64,000 bases of DNA from Magnolia sinica. Taxonomy: Eukaryota; Streptophyta; Magnoliopsida; Magnoliales; Magnoliaceae. The first letter of the stretch is position 1. Each line of letters begins with the position of its first letter. The stretch lies in assembly GCF_029962835.1 (NCBI RefSeq), contig NC_080582.1, positions 74,954,177-75,018,176 of the forward strand, written 5' to 3'. The position numbers were made by a program, and so were the translations under genes. Under the pieces are notes generated by a model. The model saw only the letters and a list, made by a program, of their open reading frames with translations. It did no database searches and was not told the DNA's origin. Below are positions 46,701 through 59,167 of this stretch, in pieces.

Positions 46701-49700
46701 CTACCCTTTTTTCACCTTCAAAATAAAAAATTCTTAATCTTCAAAGAAAATAAATAAATAAAAATTTCTTGCCCATGAAACTCATGCATAGGTACTGATT
46801 TCTACTTGTTTTTGCTAATTTGTTGAAAAAAATGAATTTAACAAACTTTTATCTCCTTTGGGATTTTGGCCTAAATCTGCTCTTCTTTTAATGTGAAACG
46901 ACTCGAGTAAGAGTTCACTCCACCAGATTCTTCTTTTAATGTGAAACGACTCGAGTAAGAGTTCACCCCCCCCCCCCCAAAAAAAAAAAAAAGAAGGAAT
47001 TTTCTAATTTTGTTTTCTAGATTTTTGTCATCTGCCAAACATCACTGGTGTCACTGATGTCAATTGATGCTTGCAAAATATCATGTGTCCATGATATATC
47101 ATTAATAAAAGTTCATTTTCGTGATATCCCCCTGTTTTATTGGGGATCTGCAATATCTATAGTGCCTGCTAATACCGTCAATACATTTAACACTGGTTAG
47201 CTAGCCTTGCATCCAATTAGTGTTGTTGGAGGGAGGCCAACGTATCTATGGCAGTAGAGGAGTTCAAGAAAAACTATGCATGACAAAAGTTTGGCATCAC
47301 TGGAAATTGGATGACCGATAGTTTGATAAGAATTCCGAAGCTCAAGCAGACATCCTTAAGCATGAATATTCAGAAGGTGAGTAAAACCAGTTCTATTTGA
47401 GCTTGGACCAGTTCTACATGGTTTTTTTGGGAAGATGTCTAGACTGATCTCATGTAGATTTCTTATTGGAATTCCATGAAAGTGGGTGATTCGGAAGGGA
47501 GATGGGAATTTTGGTAATTTGCACTAATTTCAAAGGAAAATAGAGTGGACTTTGGGATTATAATAAGTTTTTTTTTTTTTTTTTGCCTATCAGTCTCATT
47601 GGTGGTTCCTACAAAAATGTGGTCAACATCCTCTTGAATAGACTGCCTTGCATTCTCCTGACAATTACCTTCTCACAGTGAACTTTTCTATGGCGTGTTG
47701 GTGGCCCAGGAAGAATTGATTATTGGTATAAGTCAGGAAGACTATGCTTGTTCGTAAGTTGATATTTAAAAATGCGTATGACTATGTTGATTGGGGCGGT
47801 CTCAATATATGACAAGAAGTCATGGATTGGGCATTAGATGGAGGGGGTGGATGAAATAATTCTTGGCTTCGGCCTTCTCAATCTTAATCAATGGGGCCCC
47901 AAAAGGTTTCTTCCATGGGATGGGACTGGGAGGCTTGAGACAAGGGGGCCATCCTTCCACTCTTCCTTTCATTATTGTGGTTAGAGGTGCTGAACAAAAA
48001 CACTCCAAAAAGGAATCATTGAAGGCGCATCAATGGGTTTAATGTTAAAGGTTCTTTGAATTTTAGGTATGCCATCTCCAATTTGTGGACGATACTTTGT
48101 TGCTTTGTGAGAAGTCTTAGGGGGGAGGTAATTCATCTAAAGACTATTCTATGATGTTATGACACAGTTTTGGCTGAAAAGGTGAATTTGCTTGAAGTGG
48201 AAGTGTGTTGGGGATCAGGATGGGGGATAGGGCAATTGTGGAAGATTGAAGAGGATTCAAAGGGAATTTATGTGGAAAGGAAAGGAGTATAGAGTGGAAA
48301 GAAGTATTCAAAGTGAAAAAGATGGAAGGGATAGGCACAAGCAGGTTGAAGGTAATGAACATGTTGCTGTTGGGAAAATGGTTCTAGTAGTTCTGGCAAG
48401 ATGATGAGTCTCTGGAAATAGGTTATAGGCATCAAATATGGTCATAGAGATAACATTGGGTTCCTTGCCTCTTGTTCCAAAGCCTTATATTCCTTTTTTT
48501 TTTCTTGTTCTTTGTTTCTATTTTTGATCTTCATAAGATTTGGACCAATAAAAAGTTGTGCTTACAATAATGAATTTGTCACCAGAATGTGGAACTGGAG
48601 CAAATTGCTGTATGTGCCTAAAATGCTCTCTCTCACGCATGTTTGCAATTGTGCCCGTAAAAAGCTGATGATCCTTCATGCATCACATATTTCTCCTGAT
48701 TCGAGAGATTCTCCTACATTACTACGTGTGATTCTTTAGTCATTCTAGCTCTGAAACTTGTATCCATTGTTACCTGGACACGGGGCATGGGTGCCAAGTA
48801 TCAAAACTTCATAAAGTGTCCGGCATGTCCTAAAATATTAGGCACGGGGACACTCATGTGCACAAATTAGAATAAAAGAAAAGGAAAACTTTAAAAATGA
48901 AAATGATTCTTTTGTCGGGTAGGAAATAAAAGAAATTTGAAAGAACATTCACACAGTTCCAATTGAGACCATTAGTAGTGGTCTCAATTTTAAAAAAAAT
49001 CAGTTACAAACATTGAAAATCATGCAATAATCATCTCAAGATTAGTAGCTTGTGTGAATGGTACACTGAACATCGCATGCTCCTTCACAGATTCAGAGAA
49101 TCCAGCCAAAAAAAAAGGAATATGACTGATGATTCTTTTTTATTTTTTATTTTTCCTTTTTATGGGCCATGCCATAATGAAAATGAACTATTACCTGGAG
49201 CATTAGAGCAGTCCTTATGAATAGTTTCTTTGGCACCAAAAGAATCGAGGCAATCTTGAGGAAAAGGAATGAGAAATCTTTGGCTTGACAAAAGAAAACT
49301 ACATAAATTAAAAAAAAAAAAAGAAGAAAAGAAAGGAGAAAGATCAAAGAAAAACATTTTGGAGAATTGTCTAGACAGGTCACTTAGATCGTCCACTTCA
49401 TGGCACATTTTTATGTGATCACTTGTTCACCTCGTCTGTACAGATTTTGAAGTGTTGTCTTATGTCGAGGGTGTAAAAGTGTCCAAAGTGTCAGCATGGA
49501 AAATGACCAAAAGTTGAAGTATCCAGGTAACATCGCCTGTATCTAGTAATAAAAAAGAATAGGTAAAAAAAAGAAGAAGAAAACAAACTGCTTGTATCTA
49601 CATTTTAGGATGTGCCTTCAGATGAATAACTTGGGGTTTGTTACTTTCATACTTCTGAAGAGCATGTCAAGTGGACTGGACTGTTCATCACTCAGACCTA

Positions 49701-52700
49701 GATGGCTGGATACCATGGGTTCATAACTTGACTCAGCCTTTCCCTACACTAGCTTTCTATTTTACTCAGCAAAAACTCAGAAGCTGGAAAATTAGGGCAG
49801 AAGCTCAACACTCGGACACCGGTAGTCTCAACATTCTATCGCATCAAAGGGTACCCTCCCAACCCGTCAATCCTGTCCCAACAAGAAATCCTCTCTCGCT
49901 CAATCTTTCCACGGTGGAGATGTTAATGGGGTGTGTTCTCAGCTAGCATGATGATAGTGGCACAAAAGAGTAGACTATTCTACATGTCATCATCAGTCAT
50001 CACCATCATCATCATCTAAGCCTTATCCCAACTAATTGGGGTTGGCTACATGAATCTTTTTCTGCCAATCCACTCTATCTACTACATGAGAAAAAAAAAA
50101 TCACCAGCGATGAAGCTAAATATTTACTAGCTGGGATGTCATGCTTGGCTCTGTGGTTGAGGCAATACATGCTCACCCATCCAGTCTTTCCTGAAAGCTA
50201 AACAAAAACTTGAAGGACTTACTGGAGTCAACCTATATTCTATCCAAATTTTATTTGATCAGAATTTTTTGTATCTTAAATTTTCTGTTCTTTTCCTCTC
50301 TGAGTTTTGTGGTTACAAACCATGTCAGAGTTTACATTAGATTTTCTTTCTATTTTAGTTCATCTTCAGAACTACTGAGTAAGTTGCAATCTGTTGTGTT
50401 TGGGCAATGGTGAGGGAGGAGTTCTGTGGGTGCTCTTTGGCAGTCTAACCCAGGGATTGAACCAAGGACATAGAAAACTGTAGTTAGATGAGCTACTTTG
50501 TTGGACTTTTTGACTTTCCTTTAATTTTGCTTGCTTTTTTCTTAATAAAATCTGTCATCTTTACATCTTCAAAAACGAAAAAGGAAAAAAGGGTTTGCAA
50601 GTCTGATGGGGACATCACGCGCACACGCGCACTCACGCGGCCCCCCCTATGCACATACGTACGTAAAAGGAGGGCCCCACCATCTATCTGGCTCGATGAC
50701 GACATCCAGGGAGGGCCTTCTAGCTAGAAGTCAAGTTTTGATTCAGAAAAGTGGCCCGACAGTCAAGAAAAGCCCACCATGGGATCTCATGATCATGACC
50801 CACTCGTCGGATTAGTTTTATATTTTAGGTTTTGCTTATTGTTATTATTTAGAACATCGTGAACGCTTTAGATTTTCTTGTTTGATTTTTATTTTAGTTT
50901 ACTTCATCGCCAAGTAATAGGTGTCGTACATGGTGCGAGTTTTGGGGTATAAGATTCTCCCTATAAATAGGCATCCCTTGTAGTTCTTTTCATTCATTGA
51001 AGTTAATAAAAAAATTCCTGCTTTATTTTTCTGCTCTCTTCGTGAGTTGTGGAAGAATTCAAAAGTGGGTGCGAAGCCCTCCATTTTCGAAGGGCTAACT
51101 ACTGTGGTGCGAAGCCACATCGATCCCCATCCGTCCTTACCCTCTCCCATCCATATATCGCGTCTTCTAACATCATTATTGCTGTGAATTTTTCAACTTT
51201 TTCAGCTATTCATCCACATAGGTTTCCAGATTTCGGCCCGCAAGCGAGCTGAAACTTCGGCGGAGCACCACGCACAAATCATACATCGGATCGAGCTGAG
51301 ATTTGGGGGTTTTGGATTCCATCCCTAGCTGACCAGGGCCAAGGTGGCCTTTTTCTGAATAGTGGGCCCCACACACGTGCGGCCGGGATCACACGCACGT
51401 CCGTCTGGGCTATTATTGCTGTCCACACGCGGGATCATCTTTTAGCTCAGGTTTTTATAATTTTTTTTATCTTCTCATAGCCGTTTTTCATGAATCCTAA
51501 CCCTAAATTACATGATCCCTAATTGATTTGCCTCTTTTTATCACCTTAGGGTTCCTTGAATTGAAAGTAGGGAATCTCTTGGATTAGGGACTGATTTTTA
51601 TGCATGAGTAGTTGATTTTATTTCCCTTTGACGTCGTTTGGTTTATAACTTTTATTGGTCCAATCCTAGCTTGTGTCGGCTTGGACCCGCATAGATTCCC
51701 CTTTTTAATTGAATGTTTGGATTTTCATGTGGGACGTGGAATTTGTGTGATTGTTTCTGAATTGGTAGGATCTAAGCCTGAAATCTTGCATATCATATTT
51801 AATTTTCCATGTCCTGCATCAAAGTCATTGTTGAGATTTATAAATAAATGCACAGTTTGTGTACTTGTGCCTCATCTAATAATTATTAACTGATTTCTTT
51901 AATTCTTTTATGGAACATATGAACCATCTATTTATCTTCGGGTCCTTGATTATTTTCAGTGGTAATGCTATGACATTGGATTGGTTTTTGGCTGCAGGGA
52001 GATCGACTGATGGTGAAAGTGAACAAGCTGACCTCTATAAAAACACAGCTTCCATATTCATACTACTCTCTACATTATTGCAGTCCGGAAACAATAGTCG
52101 ACAATGCAGAGAATCTTGGGGAAGTTCTTCGAGGCGATCGAATTGAAAACTCCCCTTATGAAGTCAGCTACTTTTCCTTGATAATTCAGTTATGGAACTT
52201 CTAGATTGTGGGCATTATTGGGGTTTCTGAGCCCAGCTTTTCTTTTGCAGTTTAAGATGAGGGAGCCGCAGATGTGTACTATTGTCTGCCGGGTACTACC
52301 TGATGAGAAAGCCGCGAAGGACTTCAAGGAAAAAATAGAGGATGAGTATCGGGTCAATATGTAAGGAATTGTTGTTGGTGGATTTTCTTAGACCTTGAGA
52401 ATTGAAATCACCTTTTTATTTTTTTTAGAACGAACAAAAATCTATTCAGGAAAAGAGAGGCAAGCTGGAGAAAGTGGAAATGAATTCCCAATAACACGAG
52501 CAGCCAGGCTCACAACCTCCCCTACTAAGGAATTGGTCACATGGTTTGCCTCTCTACACATTGACAAGAACGAATGTTTATCCCAGAGGGCAATGTCTTG
52601 GATCTCATAAAAAGACAAAGGGCATCTTGCAAGGTTCAGAGAAAATAGAAGAAGCACACAGTATAACATTCCTGGAGTTGCCCTTCACAATCAGGCTCCT

Positions 52701-53998
52701 GGAAAATCCTTCACAGAATGTCTATTAGCCTTTCTCCAAGTGCAGGAGCCTCTGCACATTAGCCTTACCCCAAGAGCATGGACTGGATAAAGACCAGAGG
52801 ATATATCACCTTTGTCATCTTGTAGCACACCACTGATACCGCACAGACCAGGGTTACCATGCGGGAAAAATCCAAATTCAGTTTTGAAACCTCGGCCTAC
52901 AGGCATTTCCAAGTGCTATTGGCCTTGTTTCTCAGCTTTTTGCTATATACCACGAAAAACCAATCTTTAAGACCGTGACAAAATTGAAATCGCTGGTTAA
53001 TAGTGGTTTTTATTTATTTATTTATTTAAATTTTTTAAATTCATTTTTATATGGTGTGTCACAGGATCCTGGATAATCTTCCCTTGGTTGTTCCACTAAA
53101 AAGGTCGGATCAGGAATCTGCTACTTTTTATCAGCAAGGCTTTCACGTCGGCCTTAAAGGCCAATACACCGGAGTAATTACTGATATTCACAACGGCAAA
53201 ATGCTTTACGATTTTTAGACTATATGATGGTTATGTGAGGAAGTGCTCACTTTTTCTTGTTTTCTTTTTGGCAGAGCAAGGAGGAAAAGCATTTTATCCA
53301 CAACCATTTGTCATTTACTGTCAAGTTTCACAGGGATGCACAGACTGACTCCGCAAGGATAGTCGGATTTGAAGTCAAACCATACAGGTCATCTTTGTAA
53401 CCTCTCTTGAAGCATGATTGTTACTTTTTCTTTATTCTTTCTTTTATATATATATATGGGAAAAGGTTCTATATGGTCGAGCTCATGGTTCCCATGAGGT
53501 CGAGTTGTGTGGGCCCACCGTGATGCGTGTCGAACATCTTACCCCATCAGTCAGATGCACCATTCCATGGTGGGCCTAGGGCTTAAAAATCAAGTCAATC
53601 CGTGAATTGTGTGGGCCACACCACATACAAAAGTTGATAGGGGTTACCCTCCATTAAAACATTCATAATCATTTGTTGGGCCCACTGAGATGTGGTTCAC
53701 AAATCCAGCCCATCCATTATGTGTGTCCCACTTGGATGAGGGGTCAGACCAAGTTTCAGACGTATCCAAATTTCAGGTGGGCCCCACCAAATGCTTTTAT
53801 ATGTTTTAGGGATGTCTTTACATGATTTTAGATGGTATGGCCCACCTGAGTTCCGTATATGGCTGATTTTTTGGATATCCCATAATTTAAAGGGGACCCA
53901 TCAAATACAGTGTTGATGTTCGACACTCGTCACAGTAGGGCCCCCACAGCTCGACCTCATGGGAAGTTCCCATGAGCTCGACCGCATAGAACCTTTTC

Positions 53999-54043
<45 letters not shown>

Positions 54044-56089
54044 CTTTTCCTTTTAGAAGATAGATTATTTATTTATGGTATAAAAAATTGTACAAAAATT
54101 CGTCAAGGTGATTGATAAGTGGAATTTGTGTGTGTGTGCGTGCGCGCCCACGCGTGAGCATGCATGCGCATGAGTCTTTTCCTTAATGCGTATATGCTGA
54201 CTCTTATTTAGCAAGGATATTGGTGATTTTGCCCTTCGGAAGAAAAAAGGGATATGGATGAACATCTTTTCTGTTTCTTTTTTATTTGTTGGTTCAGTGT
54301 TAAACACGAGTATGATGGCACGTGGAATAAGGAAAAGACTCGCTTGACAACCTGCGATCCCCATGCAAAACGCACGGTTTCCAGTTCAGATTCTCCGCAA
54401 GAGGTTGAAGCAAATAGGGAAATTATATTCACTTATGATGTTGAGTTTCAGGTGAGGCTCATGCGTCTGGTGTGTTCATTGTGACTTCATTTACTGTGAT
54501 AATCTATCGGTATGTGATTATGCTGTTAGAGACAGTGACGTATACTTGCAACCGAGATTTTGATCCCGATTCTGTTCACATTCACCAATGTCTGTGAGCC
54601 CTAGCATGTGCCTTGCCAAAAATCAGGCTGGTGAGGTTATTAGGTTTATCTCATATATAAGAAAAAAGGCAAGTTTAAAAAGAACTGACCAATGGTCCAT
54701 GTTGCACTTGCAAATTTGGCCAACCTGATGACCAGACTACCATGGTGAACACATCTTGTGCCCTGTCTGATTGATGGTCCTGATCTTGAATGTGTATTTG
54801 CATGTTGGGCTACAGTGGAGAGTAGCCTTCCTCTGGCAAATGGTGTTAATTATCTGTATCCAAACATTGTGTTTTTAGTGTTTTACTCCGATCATATATC
54901 ATTTATCACTTTTTGCTCTTCTGCTGTGCAGGATAGTGAGGTTAAGTGGGCATCTCGATGGGATACCTATCTTCTAATGACAGATGACCAAATTCATTGG
55001 TTCTCGATTGTCAATTCCCTGATGATCGTTCTCTTCCTCTCGGGGATGGTGGCCATGATCATGTTGCGGACATTGTACCGGGACATTTCCAAGTACAACC
55101 AGCTAGAGACCCAAGAAGAAGCCCAAGAAGAAACAGGATGGAAACTGGTGCATGGTGATGTTTTCAGGCCTCCTGCTAACTCGGACCTGCTGTGTGTGTA
55201 TGTCGGGACAGGTGTCCAGTTCTTCGGAATGATACTCGTCACCATGATCTTTGCGGTCCTTGGCTTCCTCTCGCCCTCGAACCGAGGTGGACTCATGACA
55301 GCCATGCTCCTACTTTGGGTCTTCATGGGCTTGTTCGCCGGTTACTCCTCTGCCCGTCTCTACAAACTGTTCAAGGGAACGGAATGGAAAAAAATCACCC
55401 TCAAAACTGCCTTCATGTTCCCTGGCGTTGTCTTTGCCATTTTCTTTGTCTTGAACGCTCTCATATGGGGCCAGAAGTCTTCAGGGGCAGTGCCTTTTGG
55501 GACCATGTTTGCGCTGGTTTTCCTCTGGTTTGGTATCTCAGTCCCACTTGTGTTTGTGGGTGGCTACATTGGGTTCAAGAAACCCCCGATTGAGGATCCT
55601 GTGAAGACGAACAAGATCCCAAGGCAGATCCCTGAGCAGGCTTGGTACATGAACCCCATCTTCTCGATACTGATTGGTGGGATCCTTCCTTTTGGGGCTG
55701 TCTTCATTGAGCTGTTCTTCATCCTCACCTCGATTTGGTTGAATCAGTTCTACTACATATTCGGATTCCTCTTCCTTGTCTTCCTCATCCTCATTGTCAC
55801 ATGTGCTGAGATCACCATCGTCCTGTGCTATTTCCAGCTGTGCAGCGAGGATTATCTATGGTGGTGGCGTGCCTACCTCACATCTGGGTCATCTGCCCTC
55901 TATCTATTCCTTTATGCCACCTTCTACTTCTTCACAAAGCTCGAGATTACAAAGCCAGTCTCAGGTGTGCTGTACTTTGGCCACATGCTCATTGTCTCGT
56001 ACGCTTTCTTCGTGCTGACTGGAGCGATCGGCTTCTATGCATGCTTCTTGTTCACGAGGCTCATTTATTCATCGGTGAAGATCGACTAA
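43766..56089 (+). CDS. TMN7: Transmembrane nine superfamily protein (TM9SF/TMN7-type), complete, 7 exons
   Basis: Endomembrane protein of the conserved nonaspanin family, which acts in Golgi/endosome sorting and membrane-protein trafficking. Exons: 43766-43879, 51998-52162, 52251-52360, 53065-53173, 53275-53387, 54298-54451, 54932-56089. All introns are GT-AG, and the joined frame is open for 640 residues, the usual family length. Residues 1-24 form a signal peptide ([10 protein letters not shown]), followed by the family's [12 protein letters not shown] lumenal domain includes [23 protein letters not shown] and [12 protein letters not shown]. The last exon holds all nine membrane spans, the first at about 279-301 after [11 protein letters not shown]. 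The protein ends in VKID, matching the KXD/E COPI-binding Golgi-retention signal known for plant members. The start is supported by the signal peptide and GA-rich leader. Motifs match my memory of Arabidopsis TMN7 most closely, but the exact orthologue number is uncertain. Confidence 0.95.
46280..48450 (+). pseudogene. Dead LINE (L1-type) reverse transcriptase in intron 1
   Basis: Broken frames match a plant L1-type ORF2. They are the linker [15 protein letters not shown] near 46330, [13 protein letters not shown] near 47587, [11 protein letters not shown] with GLRQGG near 47880-47940, the catalytic box [13 protein letters not shown] near 48073 (FVDD replacing the usual FADD), and [20 protein letters not shown] with [13 protein letters not shown] near 48250-48385. 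Frameshifts and stops lie between every block, and the 46540-47580 stretch is not recognisable as LINE, so it is an old, decayed insertion in the same orientation as the host gene. Confidence 0.75.
46870..46965. repeat. 48-bp tandem duplication next to a C/A homopolymer run
   Basis: CTTCTTTTAATGTGAAACG followed by ACTCGAGTAAGAGTTCAC occurs twice in tandem, and the second copy runs into about 13 C and 14 A residues. Confidence 0.85.
48759..49543. repeat. Possible foldback element in intron 1
   Basis: TGTATCCATTGTTACCTGGA at the left and CCAGGTAACATCGCCTGTAT at the right are imperfect inverted repeats. Further weak inverse matches (AAGTGTCC and GACACTTT type) lie inside. No target duplication was resolved. 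Confidence 0.35.
50800..51330 (+). mobile_element. Probable LTR fragment in intron 1
   Basis: Shows promoter-like order: a T-rich stretch, CCTATAAATAGGCATCCC near 50960, TTCATTGAAGTTAATAAA, then TTTCTGCTCTCTTCGTGAG and repeated GTGCGAAGCC phrases. This resembles the R/U5 part of a plant LTR. No partner LTR or coding part is present, so it may be a solo LTR. The ends are approximate. Confidence 0.38.
53449..54045. mobile_element. MITE with ~60-bp inverted repeats inserted in a (TA)n tract, TM9SF intron 5
   Basis: A 543-bp element (53458-54000) lies between TATATATATAT on the left and a long (AT)n run on the right. Its ends are GGGAAAAGGTTCTATATGG and the inverse of GGGAAAAGGTTCTATGCGG. Both continue through GTCGAGCTCATGG and CCCATGAGGTCGAG into GTGGGCCC or GGGGGCCC, about 60 bp per arm with one small indel. 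No coding region. TA target use fits a Tc1/mariner- or PIF-type non-autonomous element, but the repeat tract hides the true duplication. Confidence 0.85.
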
Positions 56090-56540
56090 CTGCAGGGGGT
56101 CGTGCCCTGTTGATTTATCCACACAAGCAGGATTGTTGTGTGGGAGAGGATTGGACGAGCAAGTTATCTTGCTTCCACCTCGGTCGTTTTTTTCTTTTTT
56201 TGGGGGAATTTTAGTGGTGCTTATTCTGTTATAGAAATTGGTATACCTTGTTCTGGTGATGCAGATTCTTAGGAGTAGTAGTTCCTCTTCGAGTTATATA
56301 TTTTTTTTCTTCCTATTTTTCTTGTTTCCATTTTGATGTTGTGGATGATTTAATGAGGGCAGCTAATCCCTCTTTTAACTTCTTGTTCTAAGAATGGGAG
56401 GGTTGTATTTTGTTCTCAACTTTTGCAGAGAAGGAAAACCCTTCGATATGTATTTGCCCCACCACGATAGGATCCACCTCTTTCATCGAGAGGTCCCATT
56501 GTAGAATGGGCTGCGTTGAAAAATAAAAATATATAAATTG
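56090..56540 (+). other. 3' untranslated region of the TM9SF gene
   Basis: T-rich sequence after the stop codon. A plausible poly(A) signal, AATAAAAATATATAAATTG, lies near 56521. The exact cleavage site is not determinable here. Confidence 0.5.
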
Positions 56541-57481
56541 TCCACTGAGAGGCTTTTTCTCACTCAACTTTGTATGGACGGTGGTGTTCTCTGATGAATG
56601 GGATTTTTTGCTATGTGAGAAGATGTAGTGGGGCGTTCTAGATAAAGAGTTTGGATCATCAGGTTGAGTGAGAAAAGGGTCGAGCAGCTTGGACGCCGCG
56701 TGAGCCTTTAGGCGTGTTCTTATTTACCTATATGCCAATCATGCAATTGTCGGTTGAGAGTTTTTCTTGATCTGACCATCGTAGAACGCAATGAAGGTGG
56801 CTACCAAAGGCCAGGATGTCTCCCTTCATGCTTCATCGTAGATAAGGAACGATCCACTACCGGCAAGGATTGCTCTACGCATTCATCCAAATTTTGATAA
56901 TATTATTGGTATCGCCGTTAAAAACACTGGCAGTTCTAAAAAATTTCAAATATCAATGTCATTTTTAATCACATCAGCAATATTTGATGATATTATTAAT
57001 ATCAATGGCATTTTGAGAAGAATCATTTATAAAAATTTCATGATATTGGTGATAATATTAGGGAAACATTCATAAATTGATATAAATTGACATAAAATTA
57101 AAAAAATATATATTCATATGACCTTTATTTTTTTTGGGATTTTATTTTTATTTTTTGGAAATTTGTTCCTTTGTTAGGGGGAAATCTTGACTTGAAATGA
57201 AGATGGTTGGAACTCAAAGGTGATAAAAAAAAAACTATAAAAGCTTCATTTTTTTTTAAAATAAAATAAAATATCACCATAGATTGTAATGGAAATTTAT
57301 GCCTCATGCATGATTTTCATGCATTGACATGACTTAACGATTAAAATAAAAAAAAACATAAAAATGAGAAGAGTTGGCTAAGGATTATATAAATTTATTT
57401 TATACTGATTTTTTTGAAAACTTATGGTTAAGCATTTATAAAATAGAAACTTATTATATGGTTGTATTTTGTAATATTTTA
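56541..57481. other. Intergenic DNA between the convergent genes
   Basis: No gene is recognised. The segment 56890-57110 is AT-rich with repeated GATATTATTGGTAT-type phrases, probably an old repeat. Confidence 0.45.
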
Positions 57482-57651
57482 CTCTTGCAGGTTTAAACAA
57501 TTTTTTTTTTTACACATGCACTCACACCCCACACACTCACACCACGGTGGGATTTCACTACAATAGGGACTCAAACCATGACCTCGTGTTGAAACTCTTG
57601 TGAGACAGTACACTGAGGCATGAATAAGGACCCTCCTGCATGTATAAACAA
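57482..57651 (-). mobile_element. tRNA-derived SINE with 19-bp target duplication
   Basis: A 132-bp insert (57501-57632) is flanked by 19-mers differing at three positions: CTCTTGCAGGTTTAAACAA at 57482 and CTCCTGCATGTATAAACAA at 57633. Read on the minus strand it has an A-box-like ATGCCTCAGTGTAC and a good B box, GGTTTGAGTCC. It then has a GTGTGAGTGTGTGGGG tail and ends in a poly(A) tract. These are hallmarks of a plant tRNA-derived SINE. Confidence 0.8.
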
Positions 57652-58996
57652 GTATATAATGTAAGAGTTTTTTTTTTTTTTTTCAGTAAAACTTCAAGAT
57701 ATGTATAAACATGTGATTTTAACATATCTTGACTCCATTTGTTTACAATATTTCCCTTAAGACATTGATATTTTTTTAGCCACAGTGGTTGATACATGTA
57801 AAAATACTGATACTCTAAACACCAGCTCTAAGACATCCAGTAGTACGGTTTCATATTGGAGTTATTTAATACTCTGGCAGTGGGTGATGGTTGATACACG
57901 GGCAAGTCGAAATTGTACATGCGGCATGCATCAAGCATATATGAACTCAAATTAAACAGCTTAAATTATGAAACTTACTGTAACCAACTCCAAATCCCTA
58001 AAAATAAGATTGATTGAACAATATTAGCGCATGCTTCTTTGCCGAAAGAGGACTGTTGGAAATTTTTTTTTTTGTTTTCATTTCAACCGTTGTTAGATGT
58101 GCACCAATCTGATGTTTTAGACAAGTAAATGCAATTTTTAGTTCACAATACATCTAAACTTGGCGCCGTAATTTGGCCAGTTCAGTTTGAATTAATCGTA
58201 TGCCATGCATACAAGTTCTCAATGCATGCGTATCGTCCACAAAACAGGGACACTATCGATTTGGTGTAATTTTTTGTTGCGTTTTCATGCACCAGTTAAG
58301 AGATGATTCGGCCAATTCACCCTGATTCGAGCCAGTTGTGACTCAACTCAACCCGAACAAGTCCGGACAAGTTAACCAAGTCAAGGGAGTGTTTGGATCC
58401 TAAGTTACTTTAGAAAAGCTACTAATTCTACAAAACAGGCCCTAAAATTAGATTTGTATTGTTTGATAACTGTTGCAGGGGGCATTGATTTATCCCTTTT
58501 TAGTTAAGGCAAGGTCTATTATTATTATTATTTTTAAAAAAAATAAATTTAATTTCAGTTTAAAACTGAACTATGGCCTAACAAGTACACCATGACAGCT
58601 CGTCGGAGACAACACCTGCAAATTTGGGGCCCACAGTTCAGTGGGCCTTGATCCAGTAAAATCCCCAAGTTGGAAGATCCCATATATATGTGTGATCTAA
58701 TGCGCCTTTTCCAATGTGGACCTCTTGCTATATTTTTTTTGAATCTTAACTGTTGATTTGTGGGAGACTGGTCAAACAGGATCATTTGGTGGGGGAGATT
58801 ATGAGACAGGGACCATCCATGATGGGGCTGGGCATGTGAACAATTTGGAGTGAAATGTGGGCCCCACTGATATGAAGCACTCTTCAACGCATCCTATTTT
58901 AAACGATTGGCCACAGTAAAATACAAGTAGGCCCACCATATGATGAAACAGGTTTGTTGGCAAGGTGATCTGATCCCCACTTCTGCTTCAACATGT
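57652..58996. other. Intergenic DNA, no gene recognised
   Basis: No gene is recognised. Dispersed-repeat phrases occur near 58620-58650 and 58855-58870 (GTGGGCCCCACTGATATG). The minus-strand open frame at 58555-58887 is made of this repeat sequence. Confidence 0.45.
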
Positions 58997-59167
58997 AATA
59001 ATCTGGACTGTTCATATGCTTGTTCCCAACATATAGTCATCAGTGATCTTATTAATAATCTGGACTGTTCATATGCTTGTTCCCAACATATAGTCATCAG
59101 TGATCTTATTAATAATCTGGACCGTTCATATAGTTGTTCCCAACATATAGTCATCAGTGATCTTATC
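58997..59167. repeat. Three tandem copies of a 57-bp unit
   Basis: Units start at 58997, 59054 and 59111, each opening AATAATCTGGACYGTTCATA and ending CAGTGATCTTAT. Copies 1 and 2 are identical; copy 3 differs at a few positions. Because 57 is divisible by three and the unit has no stop in one frame on each strand, repetitive open frames appear on both strands, but there is no other sign of a gene. It lies about 400 bp beyond the ABCC stop codon. Confidence 0.93.

Larger units (their letters stand above)
43880..51997 (+). other. Intron 1 of the TM9SF gene, 8.1 kb, TE-rich
   Basis: Starts GTCATC after codon 38 and ends TTTGGCTGCAG before the GDRLMVKV exon. It is far longer than the gene's other introns (88 to about 910 bp). 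It contains a dead LINE, a 48-bp tandem duplication, a weak foldback pair, a dispersed AAGCCTTATCCCAACTAATT repeat near 50016 and an LTR-like fragment. The first 1.3 kb is T-rich, low-complexity plant intron sequence with no recognisable insertion. Confidence 0.85.

Noticed and set aside
54758..54931. Upstream extension of the last TM9SF exon to an in-frame ATG
   Set aside because: The stretch lacks family similarity, and a CTGCTGTGCAG acceptor at 54921-54931 joins exon 6 in frame to [11 protein letters not shown], so this part is intron.
54994..56018. Open frames on both strands and in other frames across the last TM9SF exon
   Set aside because: Shadows of the long, GC-rich TM9SF coding exon, which is supported by family motifs and splice junctions.
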